From Thalassobaculum sp965228445 (lineage in GTDB: Bacteria; Pseudomonadota; Alphaproteobacteria; Thalassobaculales; Thalassobaculaceae): 64,000 nt of DNA. The notes under the pieces are model-generated. The model was given only the letters and a program-made list of their open reading frames with translations. It was not told the DNA's origin and did not search any database. Where the stretch lies: NCBI GenBank assembly GCA_965228445.1, contig OZ245813.1, positions 62,001 to 126,000 on the forward strand, given 5' to 3'. Positions 1 through 8,109 of this stretch are shown here, one piece after another (the first letter of the stretch is position 1; every line of letters begins with the position of its first letter). Both the position numbers and the translations under genes were made by a program.

Positions 1-358
1 GCACGCCCATGATCCGGCTGCCGAGCCCGCTGCCGTGGCACTCCGGCGCCAGGTATAGGTGTTCGATCTCCACATGCTCGCCGTGATCGGTGAAGGTGAC
101 GCAGCCGGCGAAGCGGCCGCCGAGCTCGATCAGCCGGGTACGCTGCGGGCTGAACCTGGCGACGAACTTGTCGCGCGCCCGCTCCGGCGTGTAGCGGCCC
201 AGACGCTCCAGCTCGCCGCGCATCACCAGCACCTTCAGCGCGACCAGTCGGTCGATATCGTTCTCGGTGGCGGGACTGAAGGCGAGGGGCGCCCGGTCCC
301 CGGGTGAAAGGTCAGGCGAAAGGCCTGCGGATTTGGACCGTACGGTTTCGGCTGTCAT
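1..358 (-). CDS. GNAT family N-acetyltransferase (partial, runs off the left edge)
   Basis: About 119 N-terminal codons are visible; the 3' end lies outside the window. After a poorly conserved leader the protein has a GNAT core ending in the acetyl-CoA pyrophosphate-binding loop (motif A, HLYLAPECHGSGLGSRIMG, of the Q/R-x-x-G-x-G/A type), preceded by the usual beta-strand (FAGCVTFTDHGEHVEIE). GNAT enzymes move an acetyl group from acetyl-CoA to an amine; the substrate cannot be read from this fragment. The start is the ATG at 356-358, divergent from the small ORF and aguB. The family call is solid, the substrate unknown. Confidence 0.75.
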   Translation of the reverse strand, partial: MTAETVRSKSAGLSPDLSPGDRAPLAFSPATENDIDRLVALKVLVMRGELERLGRYTPERARDKFVARFSPQRTRLIELGGRFAGCVTFTDHGEHVEIEHLYLAPECHGSGLGSRIMGV

Positions 359-450
359 GGGACCAATTTTGTACAGGGGTTCGGGTTGGCGGCGTGCGGT
401 GCGGCAGCTTACCATGCGGGTCGTTGCTGTCATCGTCCCCGGAGGGTCGC

Positions 451-630
451 TTGCTGCTTATCGAGAAGATCATGGCGGCCTTCGCCAGCCTCATCGCCGT
501 CGACCTGATGAAGCTCGACAGCGAGGACGTGGTGCGGGCGCGCCGCGAGTATCTCGGCCAGAAGCCCGTGGTGAACGGACCGGTCCCGCGCGACGGCGAC
601 CGTCAGGTCGTCGTGCGGTTCGGACGCTGA
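451..630 (+). CDS. Small hypothetical protein, TTG start, directly upstream of aguB
   Basis: A 59-residue reading frame starting at a TTG five bases after a GGAGG ribosome-binding site (441-445) and ending one base before the aguB start codon. Codon third positions are strongly G/C like neighbouring genes, which supports real coding. Residues 8-20 are hydrophobic (MAAFASLIAVDLM) and the rest is charged, with a basic tail. I recognise no family. The tight spacing suggests co-translation with aguB. An ATG at 472 is an alternative start giving 52 residues without a clear ribosome-binding site. Confidence 0.5.
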   Translation: MLLIEKIMAAFASLIAVDLMKLDSEDVVRARREYLGQKPVVNGPVPRDGDRQVVVRFGR

Positions 631-631
631 A

Positions 632-1507
632 ATGAGCCGCACCGTCACCGTCGCGGCGACGCAGATGTCCTGCAGCGCCGATGCCGCCGCGAATCTCGAC
701 CGGGCCGAGGCGCTGGTGCGCCGCGCGGCGGGTGAGGGGGCGCAGATCGTCCTGCTGCAGGAGCTGTTCGAGACCCCGTATTTCTGCAAGGACCAGGACG
801 CCGCCTACTTCAATCTGGCGCGGCCGGTTGCCGGCAACCCCGTCATCGCCCGCTTCGCCGACCTCGCCCGCGAGCTGTCGGTGGTGCTGCCCTTCAGCTT
901 CTTCGAGGCGGCGCACAACGCCCATTTCAACAGTCTGGTGATGATCGACGCCGACGGCGCGGTGCTCGACCTGTACCGCAAGGCGCATATCCCGGACGGG
1001 CCGGGCTACCAGGAGAAGTTCTACTTCACCCCCGGCGATACCGGCTTCCGGGTCTGGGACACGGCCTATGGTCGCCTCGGTTGCGCGATCTGCTGGGATC
1101 AGTGGTTCCCGGAATCCGCCCGGTCCATGGCGCTGCAGGGCGCGGAGCTGCTGTTCTATCCGACCGCCATCGGCAGCGAGCCGCCGCCGGCCCCGCCGGT
1201 CGACAGCTCGGCCCATTGGCGTCGGGTGATGCAGGGCCACGCGGGCGCCAACCTGACCCCGCTGATCGCCAGCAACCGGGTCGGCCGCGAGATCGGCCAG
1301 ACCTCGGAGATCACGTTCTACGGCACCTCCTTCATCGCCGACGAGACCGGGGCGGTGGTGGCCGACGCGCAGGCGGCCGACGAGGCGGTGATCACGGCGA
1401 GTTTCGACCTGGACGCGGTCCGCGCCCGGCGGCTCGGCTGGGGCGTCTTCCGCGACCGCCGCCCGGAGCTCTACGGCGCCATCGCCACTTCGGATGGAAG
1501 GCGATAG
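632..1507 (+). CDS. aguB: N-carbamoylputrescine amidase (nitrilase superfamily)
   Basis: A 291-residue nitrilase-superfamily enzyme, the usual length for AguB, which hydrolyses N-carbamoylputrescine to putrescine, CO2 and ammonia in the agmatine route to polyamines. The catalytic triad is visible: Glu44 (LLQELFE), Lys117 (YRKAHIPDGPGY) and the nucleophile Cys154 (CAICWDQWFPE). The blocks QEKFYFTPGDTGF and CWDQWFPESARSMALQGAE are characteristic of the AguB branch. It starts one base after the small upstream ORF. No agmatine deiminase (aguA) lies nearby, so the upstream step must be encoded elsewhere. Confidence 0.88.
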   Translation: MSRTVTVAATQMSCSADAAANLDRAEALVRRAAGEGAQIVLLQELFETPYFCKDQDAAYFNLARPVAGNPVIARFADLARELSVVLPFSFFEAAHNAHFNSLVMIDADGAVLDLYRKAHIPDGPGYQEKFYFTPGDTGFRVWDTAYGRLGCAICWDQWFPESARSMALQGAELLFYPTAIGSEPPPAPPVDSSAHWRRVMQGHAGANLTPLIASNRVGREIGQTSEITFYGTSFIADETGAVVADAQAADEAVITASFDLDAVRARRLGWGVFRDRRPELYGAIATSDGRR

Positions 1508-1575
1508 CGGACATCCGTTCCGGACTGTGATAGCCGAGACCTGAGATCCGTGCGTTTCAGCTAGGCCAAGCAGTC

Positions 1576-2535
1576 ATGACCCTCCCCGATCGCGTGCTCG
1601 ACCACGCCCGCATTCCCGAGTTCAGCAATCCGTATTTCGGCAAGGTCCGCGACTGCTACGACCTGCCCGACGGGCGGCGCATCCTGATCGCCTCGGACCG
1701 GATCTCCGCGTTCGACCGGATCCTGGCGTCGATCCCGTTCAAGGGGCAGGTGCTGACCCAGATGGCGCGCTACTGGTTCGAGCGCACCGCCGACATCTGC
1801 CGCAACCACGTGCTCGACTATCCGGACCCGAACGTCGTGGTCGCCAAGCGCCTGACCATCCTGCCGGTGGAGATCGTCGTGCGCGGGTATCTCGCCGGTA
1901 CGACCAGCACCTCCGTTCTGACCCGGTACAAGAAGGGCGAGCGGGTGATCTACGGCCACAGCTTCCCGGAGGGGCTGCGCGACAACGAGAAGCTGCCGAC
2001 ACCCATCATCACCCCGACCACCAAGGCATTCGACGGCGGTCACGACGCGCCGCTGACCGCCGACGAGATCCTGTCCCAGGGGCTTCTCACCCAGGCCCAG
2101 TGGGACAGCGTATCGTCCATCGCCCTGGCCCTGTTCGCCCGGGGGCAGGAGATGGCGGCCGAGCGCGGGCTGATCCTGGCGGATACCAAGTACGAGTTCG
2201 GTACCGATGCGGACGGAACGATCGTGCTGGCGGACGAGATCCACACGCCCGACAGCTCGCGCTTCTGGCTGGCGAAGGGCTACGAGACGGCCTTCGCCGA
2301 GGGCAAGCGGCCGGCCTCCTTCGACAAGGACGTGATCCGCGCCTGGGTCGATGCCCGCTGCGATCCCTACAAGGACGACATTCCGGAGATCCCGAAGGAG
2401 CTGATCGACCGGACCGCCGCCGTCTATGTGGAGGCGTTCGAGGCGATCACCGGCCAGAGTTTCGTACCGGACGTCTCTGGCACCACGCCGCTGGAGCGGA
2501 TCCGGGCCAATCTGTCGGGCTATTTCTCCGCCTGA
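1576..2535 (+). CDS. purC: Phosphoribosylaminoimidazole-succinocarboxamide synthase (SAICAR synthetase)
   Basis: PurC joins CAIR and aspartate with ATP in purine synthesis. At 319 residues this is the long form (yeast Ade1 type) rather than the roughly 240-residue E. coli type. Family signatures are clear: the N-terminal GKVRDCYDL, DRISAFDRI, then VVAKRLTILPVEIVVRGYLAGT and LADTKYEFG, DEIHTPDSSRFW. No other pur gene is adjacent. Its last 16 bases overlap, tail to tail, the end of the phosphonoacetaldehyde hydrolase gene on the other strand. Alphaproteobacteria can carry more than one PurC, so this may be a second copy. Confidence 0.92.
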   Translation: MTLPDRVLDHARIPEFSNPYFGKVRDCYDLPDGRRILIASDRISAFDRILASIPFKGQVLTQMARYWFERTADICRNHVLDYPDPNVVVAKRLTILPVEIVVRGYLAGTTSTSVLTRYKKGERVIYGHSFPEGLRDNEKLPTPIITPTTKAFDGGHDAPLTADEILSQGLLTQAQWDSVSSIALALFARGQEMAAERGLILADTKYEFGTDADGTIVLADEIHTPDSSRFWLAKGYETAFAEGKRPASFDKDVIRAWVDARCDPYKDDIPEIPKELIDRTAAVYVEAFEAITGQSFVPDVSGTTPLERIRANLSGYFSA

Positions 2536-3311
2536 GCGTCCAACCGCTCGATCAGGGCGGGGAGGTCGGCGATCGTGTCGATCACATGGTGGGCTCCGGC
2601 CGCTTTCAGCAGGTCGGCGGCCTTGGCGCGCAGCGGGGCGATCTCCGCTTCCGACATGGCGGCGAGTTCCTCGGGCGTCCTGCCGACCGCGTTGCCGGAC
2701 AGGGTGACGCCGACGGTCACGCAGCCGGCGGCCACGCCCTCGGCGATGCCCGGCTCGGTGTCGTCGACCTTGATCACCGCGCTCGGCGGGTAGACCACCA
2801 GGTCGACGAAGCACTTGTACATCATCAGCGGTCCCGGCCGGCCCTCGGGCAGGTCGTCGGCGCAGACCAGGTTGTCCGGCGCGTAGCCCTGTTCGGCGGC
2901 GAGCGGCAGCACCCGTTCCATGATCGAGCGGGTATAGCCGGTGGTGGAGCCGATCTTAAGGCCCCAGCCGCGCAGCCGGTCGACCACGTCCTTGGTGCCC
3001 GGCACCAGGGTGGCGTAGTCGGCCACGACCTCCTCGTTCATCGGCACGAAGACCGCGTAGACCTTGTCCACGTCCTTCTTCCGCGGGGCTGCGCCGTATT
3101 TGGCGGTCCACTGCTCGACCACGGAGGGCAGCTTCATCATCGCGTCGATATGGTGCCATTTCGGCGCTCCCATCGGGCCGCGCGCTTCCTCGATGGTGGT
3201 CTCGATGCCGAAGCGCTTGAAGGCTTCCACGAACACGCCCATCGGCGCGAAGGAGCCGAAATCGATCGTCGTGCCCGCCCAGTCGAAGACCACCGCCTTG
3301 AACTTGCTCAT
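2520..3311 (-). CDS. phnX: Phosphonoacetaldehyde hydrolase (phosphonatase)
   Basis: A 263-residue HAD-superfamily enzyme that cleaves the C-P bond of phosphonoacetaldehyde to acetaldehyde and phosphate. The phosphonatase form of HAD motif I is present (DWAGTTIDFG, nucleophile Asp10), and Lys51 in MGAPKWHHI is the Schiff-base lysine position that sets phosphonatases apart from other HAD enzymes. The TTGYTRSIMERVLP and KVDDTEPGIAEG motifs also fit. Its ATG overlaps the stop of the upstream FAD oxidoreductase by four bases, implying translational coupling. That oxidoreductase is the likely source of the aldehyde, since no phnW aminotransferase is present. Confidence 0.92.
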   Translation of the reverse strand: MSKFKAVVFDWAGTTIDFGSFAPMGVFVEAFKRFGIETTIEEARGPMGAPKWHHIDAMMKLPSVVEQWTAKYGAAPRKKDVDKVYAVFVPMNEEVVADYATLVPGTKDVVDRLRGWGLKIGSTTGYTRSIMERVLPLAAEQGYAPDNLVCADDLPEGRPGPLMMYKCFVDLVVYPPSAVIKVDDTEPGIAEGVAAGCVTVGVTLSGNAVGRTPEELAAMSEAEIAPLRAKAADLLKAAGAHHVIDTIADLPALIERLDAQAEK

Positions 3312-4438
3312 CCCGTCACGCTCCCGAACAGGCCGTTGATGGTTTCTTCGCCGATGCCGAAAGCGGTCGATGCGCCGCAGCCTGCCGTGACCACCACCAC
3401 CCGGGTGGCGTCGTCAGGCGCGTCGGTGAAGCGCCAGCGGCCGGTCGCACTGGCATAGGTGCCGATCCAGGTCTCACTCACCCGACGTGCCCCGAGGTCG
3501 AGCACCGTGTCCAACTCGTCCAGCACCAGGGCGTTGAGCGCGTCGGAGAGGAACGGATCCAGTGTTTCGCCATACTCGTGGGTGTCGCCGACGACCAGCG
3601 AGCCGTCCGCCGACTGAACGACGATCAGGTGGATCCCATGCTGCCGCTTGGCGGCCTGCTCGCGGTCGAGCCGTGCCTTCAGAGCGGCCGCTTCGGGCAG
3701 GTCGGCATATCCGTGGTAGCGGGCGAGGCCGTGGTCCGACATCACCGCGGATCCCAGCCTGACCGGGCGCTCCGGCACTACCCGCATCATCTGCAGCTTG
3801 CAGCGGGTGGGGGCATAGGCGGCGATGCGGTCGGCGAACAGGCCCTGGAAGTTGTCGCCGGGGCAGACGATGACGGTCTCCGCCTCCACCCGGCCGCGGC
3901 TGGTCTCAACAACGGGCGTGTCGACCGCGTGCACAAGCGTCGACCACAGGAACTCTACGCCGTGCGCCTCCGCCAGCCAGCGGGCCAGCGCGGCGATGGC
4001 GGTGCGGGACTCCACGCGCAGCTCATGCGGCGAGTCCAGGGCGGCGGTCACCCCGTCGGGGCGCAGGGACGGGCAGCGGGTCAGCGCCTCCTTGCGGGAA
4101 AGGCGGCGGCATTCGGCGCCCATCTCGGTCGCCAGAAACGCGTCGATCACCGCCTCAGCCTCGGGATGGCGGGCGGTGACGATCAGGCCCTCGTGCAGGA
4201 CGGGAACCTGCGCGGCAGCCGCCACCTCGGCCCAGACGTCGCGGGAGCGGCGGGCGAGCGTCCAGCAGTCGCCCGCCTCCTGGCCGGAGACGGTGACGAA
4301 GCCGAAATTGCGGATGGAGGCGCCGGTGGCGAAGGCGTCGCGTTCGATCACGACGGCTCGCTTGCCCCGCCGGGCGGCGGCGAGCGCATGGGCCAGGCCG
4401 AGAATGCCGGCGCCGACGATGGCGATGTCATACGTCAT
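3308..4438 (-). CDS. FAD-dependent oxidoreductase of the phosphonate-associated TIGR03364 type
   Basis: A 376-residue DAO-family flavoprotein with an N-terminal Rossmann FAD motif (IVGAGILGLAHA, residues 6-17), then GASIRNFGFVTVSGQ, and a C-terminal FAD segment (VVVTAGCGASTAFGIGEE). This matches the oxidoreductases that recur next to phosphonatase genes, reported to oxidise 2-aminoethylphosphonate or its N-methyl form to phosphonoacetaldehyde. Its four-base overlap with phnX strongly supports that role here, where it would replace the PhnW transaminase. The start is the ATG beginning MTYDIAIVGAG; a longer in-frame extension exists but lacks homology-like sequence. Confidence 0.82.
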   Translation of the reverse strand: MTYDIAIVGAGILGLAHALAAARRGKRAVVIERDAFATGASIRNFGFVTVSGQEAGDCWTLARRSRDVWAEVAAAAQVPVLHEGLIVTARHPEAEAVIDAFLATEMGAECRRLSRKEALTRCPSLRPDGVTAALDSPHELRVESRTAIAALARWLAEAHGVEFLWSTLVHAVDTPVVETSRGRVEAETVIVCPGDNFQGLFADRIAAYAPTRCKLQMMRVVPERPVRLGSAVMSDHGLARYHGYADLPEAAALKARLDREQAAKRQHGIHLIVVQSADGSLVVGDTHEYGETLDPFLSDALNALVLDELDTVLDLGARRVSETWIGTYASATGRWRFTDAPDDATRVVVVTAGCGASTAFGIGEETINGLFGSVTG

Positions 4439-4550
4439 GGAGCCGCCCCGCGATCGTATCAGCCGCGCATGTAATCCCCTCGCGCGGGCGGCGGCAAGGC
4501 CGGTTTCGTGAACCTTCTGTGTCGCGCGCAGTTCCCGGTTCAGCCCAGCC

Positions 4551-5720
4551 TCAGCTCCTGGCTGGCAGGCGAAGGGTATCGCGCGAGACCGGGTGATCCC
4601 AGGGTTCGCCGGCGACCAGGCGGGCGGCGAGCCAGCCCCAGTCGTCGGCCGACTTCGCCCCCTTGCCGTTGCCACCGGCGGCCACCGCGATCCGGCCGTC
4701 CTCGACCCAGTCGATATGCGGATAGCCGGTGGCGGTCCAGGCGACGGCGCAGGTATCCGTGTGCCAGTGGGTGCAGCGGGCGAGGCCGGGGATCAGGTCG
4801 GTGAGAAAGGCCTGGAAGTCGCGCCTGTTGTCGGCAGAGCCAGGGCTCTTGAACCAGCGGGCGAAGTCGTCCCGGCTGCGCAGATCGGCGTCGTCGGTGC
4901 TGCCGATGCCGATCTTCAGATAGAGCTGCCCGTCGGGATACCGGATCGGCGGCAGGATATAGGCGCCGCTCTCCGCATGGCCCATGGTCGGCATCGCGGC
5001 CAGTTCCTCGACCAGGTCGCCCTCGATCCGGGCCAGGGTGACCGTGCGGCCGAAGACCCGCAGGTTCAGCGCCTGGGGGCTCAGTCCCCACGCATCGGTG
5101 AAGGCGCCTGTCGCGATCAGCACCCGCTCGGCCTTGTGCAGCTTGCCGCCGGCGGTCTCGACTTCGACCCCGCCGGGGACCGGACGGATGGCGGCCGCCT
5201 CCTCTGCGATGATGGCGGCACCGCGCTTCCTGGCGGCGGCGCACTGGGCGGCCACCATGGCGCGCGGGCTGATATGGCCGGCCTTGCCGGTCTCGTGCAG
5301 CCCGTGCCTGTCGTCGCCGATCTTGAGAAACGGAAAGCGCCGGCGGATCGCCGGGGCGTCGAGCCACTCGGTTCGGGCACCGAGCGGCCGTCCCGAGGCC
5401 TCCGCGCGCTCCAGATAGTCCGATCCGGGACCGCTGAGGCCGAGATAACCCGACGGGGTGAAGAAGCGGATACCGCTCTCGGCCTCGATCTCGGCATAGC
5501 GTTCGATCGACCGCTTCGCCGTGATCGCCCAGACCGGGTCGGGATCGACGAACCGGGTCATCCGGCCTTCGTCGTAATGGCTGGCGAAGACGCCGGTGTG
5601 GCGCGCCCGGTCGGCAGGTTCGTCCGGGCCGAGCAGGGCGACCCCCTCCGTGAGCCCCGCCAGATGCCGACCCGCGGCGCTACCGATCAGCCCGCGGCCG
5701 ACCACGATCACCTTATACAT
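4551..5720 (-). CDS. FAD-dependent amine oxidase, sarcosine-oxidase-like (DAO family)
   Basis: A 389-residue flavoprotein with a Rossmann motif at the N-terminus (VIVVGRGLIGSAAGRHLA), GHISPRAM in the middle and a C-terminal FAD-contact segment (IAVAAGGNGKGAKSADDWG). The layout matches monomeric sarcosine oxidase and N-methyl-amino-acid oxidases. A Cys in RCTHWHTDTC sits where sarcosine oxidase attaches FAD covalently, so covalent flavin is possible (inference). A GAGGAG ribosome-binding site precedes the ATG. It follows the GNAT gene by 11 bases and precedes the phnX pair by 112 bases, so an N-alkyl aminophosphonate or similar secondary amine is a reasonable substrate guess. Confidence 0.78.
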   Translation of the reverse strand: MYKVIVVGRGLIGSAAGRHLAGLTEGVALLGPDEPADRARHTGVFASHYDEGRMTRFVDPDPVWAITAKRSIERYAEIEAESGIRFFTPSGYLGLSGPGSDYLERAEASGRPLGARTEWLDAPAIRRRFPFLKIGDDRHGLHETGKAGHISPRAMVAAQCAAARKRGAAIIAEEAAAIRPVPGGVEVETAGGKLHKAERVLIATGAFTDAWGLSPQALNLRVFGRTVTLARIEGDLVEELAAMPTMGHAESGAYILPPIRYPDGQLYLKIGIGSTDDADLRSRDDFARWFKSPGSADNRRDFQAFLTDLIPGLARCTHWHTDTCAVAWTATGYPHIDWVEDGRIAVAAGGNGKGAKSADDWGWLAARLVAGEPWDHPVSRDTLRLPARS

Positions 5721-5731
5721 AGAGAGGCTCC

Positions 5732-6571
5732 TCAGCCGAGGGCGTGACTGGACAGGGCGATGAGCCGGGGACCGTCCGCGGCGACCGGCCAGGGCCTGCC
5801 GCGAACCATGACCGGGGAGGGGGCACCGGCCGGGGCGAGGCCCTGGTCCTGCAGGAAGCGGGTGAAGTGGTCGAAGCCGATGGGAGCATCGACCCGCACG
5901 AAGCCTGGCAGGGCGAGCGCGCGGAACAGCCGGACCGCATCCTCTTCGCCGGAGGCCACGATGGGGCCCACCACGGTACCGCGCCCGAAGGTCCGCTCGA
6001 TCGCGTAGCCGGTGATGCTGGCGCCGCCGTCGATCACCGCCACCCGGCCGATCTCGCTCAGCGCCTGCAGCGTGGCGGTCCGGCCGGCGCCGAACGCGTC
6101 CCGGTCCAGGGCGAGGATGGCGGGCATGTCGTCGGGCGTGGCGGGGCGGATGTCCGCGTCGGTGTGCGGCCGGCCTTCGTAGGATCCTTGATACTGCTGA
6201 CAGGCCCCGACCGTCTGGAAGCCGAGCTTGTCGTAGAGCGGTTTGCCGGCCTCGGTGGCGAGCAGCATCATCGACCGGTCCCCGGCATCGGTCAGCGCCT
6301 GATCGACCAGCCGGCGGCCGATGCCGCGGCCCTGGCTGTCGGGATTGACCATGACCAGCCCGAGCCGGGCGGCGGCGGGTTCGAACGCCCACCACAGGGC
6401 GACGCCCTGAAGGCTGCCGCCGGCGTCCTTGGCCACATGGCCGGCCCCCAGGCGCATGAACAGGGCGATGTCCTCGCGCCGATGCGGCCAGAAGAGCTCC
6501 TTCACCAGGGCGGTGACGGCATCGAGGTCGTCGGGTTGCGCGGCGCTGTAGGTAAGCGGGGAGGCGGTCAT
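5732..6571 (-). CDS. GNAT family N-acetyltransferase with C-terminal YitH-type domain
   Basis: A 279-residue protein with two halves. Residues about 8-125 form a GNAT domain with the acetyl-CoA loop GLVMVNPDSQGRGIGRRLVD. Residues about 145-275 resemble the second domain of YitH-like acetyltransferases (RPATPDDMPAILALDRDAFGAGR; VVGPIVA). The start codon overlaps the stop of the GntR regulator by four bases, and the downstream flavoprotein begins 11 bases after it, so the three are probably one transcript. In an aminophosphonate setting it could acetylate the amine substrate or a toxic analogue; that is inference only. Confidence 0.75.
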   Translation of the reverse strand: MTASPLTYSAAQPDDLDAVTALVKELFWPHRREDIALFMRLGAGHVAKDAGGSLQGVALWWAFEPAAARLGLVMVNPDSQGRGIGRRLVDQALTDAGDRSMMLLATEAGKPLYDKLGFQTVGACQQYQGSYEGRPHTDADIRPATPDDMPAILALDRDAFGAGRTATLQALSEIGRVAVIDGGASITGYAIERTFGRGTVVGPIVASGEEDAVRLFRALALPGFVRVDAPIGFDHFTRFLQDQGLAPAGAPSPVMVRGRPWPVAADGPRLIALSSHALG

Positions 6572-7260
6572 GACGTCTGTCTCTGGTCCGGGGGAGGGGC
6601 GTCGTCGCGCAGACGGCGCAGGGTGGCGACGGGGTCGCCGAAGTGGCGGTTCAGTTCCGGCAGGATGTCCTCAAGCGGCGCGCTGCCGATCAGCTCGGCC
6701 AGCCGGAAATGCTCGACGGCAAGGTCGTCGCGGCTGCGGTAGCCACCCATCAGCCGGTGCAGGCACAGACGGGTTTCGGCCTGGACGGTGGCATAGGTGC
6801 GCGACAGCCGCAGACTGCCGGCGGCATCGACCAGGGCGCGATGAAAATCGAGGTCGAGATCGCCGCCCCGCGCGTGATCGCCGCCGCGCATCGCCCGGTC
6901 CATGCGCTCGGCGATGCCGGTCAGCCGCCGGGCGGTCGCGGCCCGGTCGCCCGAGGCGATCAGCCGTCGGATGGCGGCCTCCTCAAGGCTGGCACGCACG
7001 AAGAACACGTCCAGCATGTCCTCTTCGCTGAGATCGACCACGAAGACCCCGCGGTGGGGAATGCTCTTCAGCAGCCCTTCCTGCACCAGCCGCTGCATCG
7101 CCTCCCGCAGGGGGCCGCGGCTGATGCCGAGGCTGAGTGCCAGGTCGACTTCATTGAGCTGTGCCCCCGGGCCGTGGACCCCGGCCAGGATGTCGCCGCG
7201 CAGCCGCTCCGCCACCTGGGTGGAGAGGGTGACCTTCTCGATCGGCCGGGGCGTCGCCAC
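6568..7260 (-). CDS. GntR family transcriptional regulator, FadR/FCD subfamily
   Basis: A 230-residue regulator. Residues about 10-78 are the winged helix (VAERLRGDILAG, LNEVDLALSLGISRGPLREAMQRL, EGLLKSIPHRGVFV). The C-terminal all-helical FCD effector domain keeps the Asp/His metal-ligand positions (LDLDFHRALVDAAG, VEHFRLAELI, LNRHF). It lies three bases after the HAD gene and overlaps the GNAT gene, so it is inside the operon it probably controls. The palindromes at 7965-7992 in front of the HAD gene are the best operator candidates. Confidence 0.87.
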   Translation of the reverse strand: MATPRPIEKVTLSTQVAERLRGDILAGVHGPGAQLNEVDLALSLGISRGPLREAMQRLVQEGLLKSIPHRGVFVVDLSEEDMLDVFFVRASLEEAAIRRLIASGDRAATARRLTGIAERMDRAMRGGDHARGGDLDLDFHRALVDAAGSLRLSRTYATVQAETRLCLHRLMGGYRSRDDLAVEHFRLAELIGSAPLEDILPELNRHFGDPVATLRRLRDDAPPPDQRQTS

Positions 7261-7263
7261 GGC

Positions 7264-7932
7264 TCAGAGCCCGAGCAGGCCGGGCAGGCCGCCGATATCG
7301 GCGATCGCCCGGTAGCCGTAGGCGGGGTTGCCCGGGCCGTGGCCGCGCTCGACGAACACCCGTTGAGCGATATGCAGGTCGTGGGCGGTCATCAGGTCGT
7401 AGCGCAGGCTGGAGGAGACATGCATCACGTGCTCCGGTCCGCAGCCCAGCGTGTCAAACATATACTCGAAGGCTTGGAAGCGTGGCTTGTAGGCCTGAGC
7501 CTGCTCGGCGGTCAGCACGGCGTGGAACGGCGCGCCGAGCTTGTCCACATTCGACTGGATCTGATTGTCCGACGCGTTGGACAGTACCACCAGCGGCAGC
7601 TTCTCGGCCGCCCGGGCGAGGCCGGCCGGCACATCGGCATGCGGCCCCCAACTCGGGATCGCCTCCACGATGGCCTGTGCATCTTCCGGTCGGAACCTCA
7701 CGCCCCACTGCTTGCAGCAACGCTCCAGCGACCGGTGCAGCACGTCCGGATAGGGTTTCCAGTCCCCGAGCACCTCGTCGAACCGGTAGGCGCTGAAATC
7801 GGCCAGAAAGGCATCCATCGTGTCGGCTCCGACCCGGTCGGCGAGCCGCGCGCGGGTGACGTCTCCGACGCGGAAGTTCGTCAACGTGCCGTAGCAGTCG
7901 AAGGTGATGTACCGGATTTCGGATAGCGACAT
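7264..7932 (-). CDS. Haloacid dehalogenase type II-like HAD hydrolase
   Basis: A 222-residue HAD protein, first gene of the leftward block. Motif I is FDCYGTLTNF with nucleophile Asp12, the D-x-Y-G-T form used by L-2-haloacid dehalogenases. VVLSNASDNQ supplies the motif II Ser/Asn and AYKPRFQAFEYM the motif III lysine. The usual late acidic motif is replaced by HVSSSLRYDLMTAH, as in dehalogenase-like HADs. The start at the ATG 7930-7932 is chosen because homology begins there. In this context it may act on a phosphonate or haloacid side product; the substrate is not determined. Confidence 0.8.
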   Translation of the reverse strand: MSLSEIRYITFDCYGTLTNFRVGDVTRARLADRVGADTMDAFLADFSAYRFDEVLGDWKPYPDVLHRSLERCCKQWGVRFRPEDAQAIVEAIPSWGPHADVPAGLARAAEKLPLVVLSNASDNQIQSNVDKLGAPFHAVLTAEQAQAYKPRFQAFEYMFDTLGCGPEHVMHVSSSLRYDLMTAHDLHIAQRVFVERGHGPGNPAYGYRAIADIGGLPGLLGL

Positions 7933-7964
7933 GGCGGCAGCCTCAATGATGGTCGGGCAACCAT

Positions 7965-7992
7965 CAATCCGGATTGTAGGATTGTCAACAAT
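7965..7992. promoter_or_regulatory. Two adjacent palindromes, candidate GntR operators
   Basis: CAATCCGGATTG (7965-7976) is a perfect 12-base palindrome. ATTGTCAACAAT (7981-7992) has ATTGT/ACAAT half-sites, a spacing and sequence common for FadR-type GntR proteins. Both sit 33-60 bases before the HAD start codon. A TTGACA (-35-like) on the minus strand at 7983-7988 overlaps the second palindrome, so a bound repressor would block RNA polymerase. The assignment to the GntR protein two genes downstream is inference. Confidence 0.45.
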
Positions 7993-8109
7993 CTTGATCT
8001 TGAGCTCGCCTGTGACGGAATCCGACGGCGAACCGCCGTAATTATCCCAGCGTCTCGACCCCGGGGGCGTATGCTGCGCGACGCGGCTGGCGGTTCGGGC
8101 GGAGGCAAG

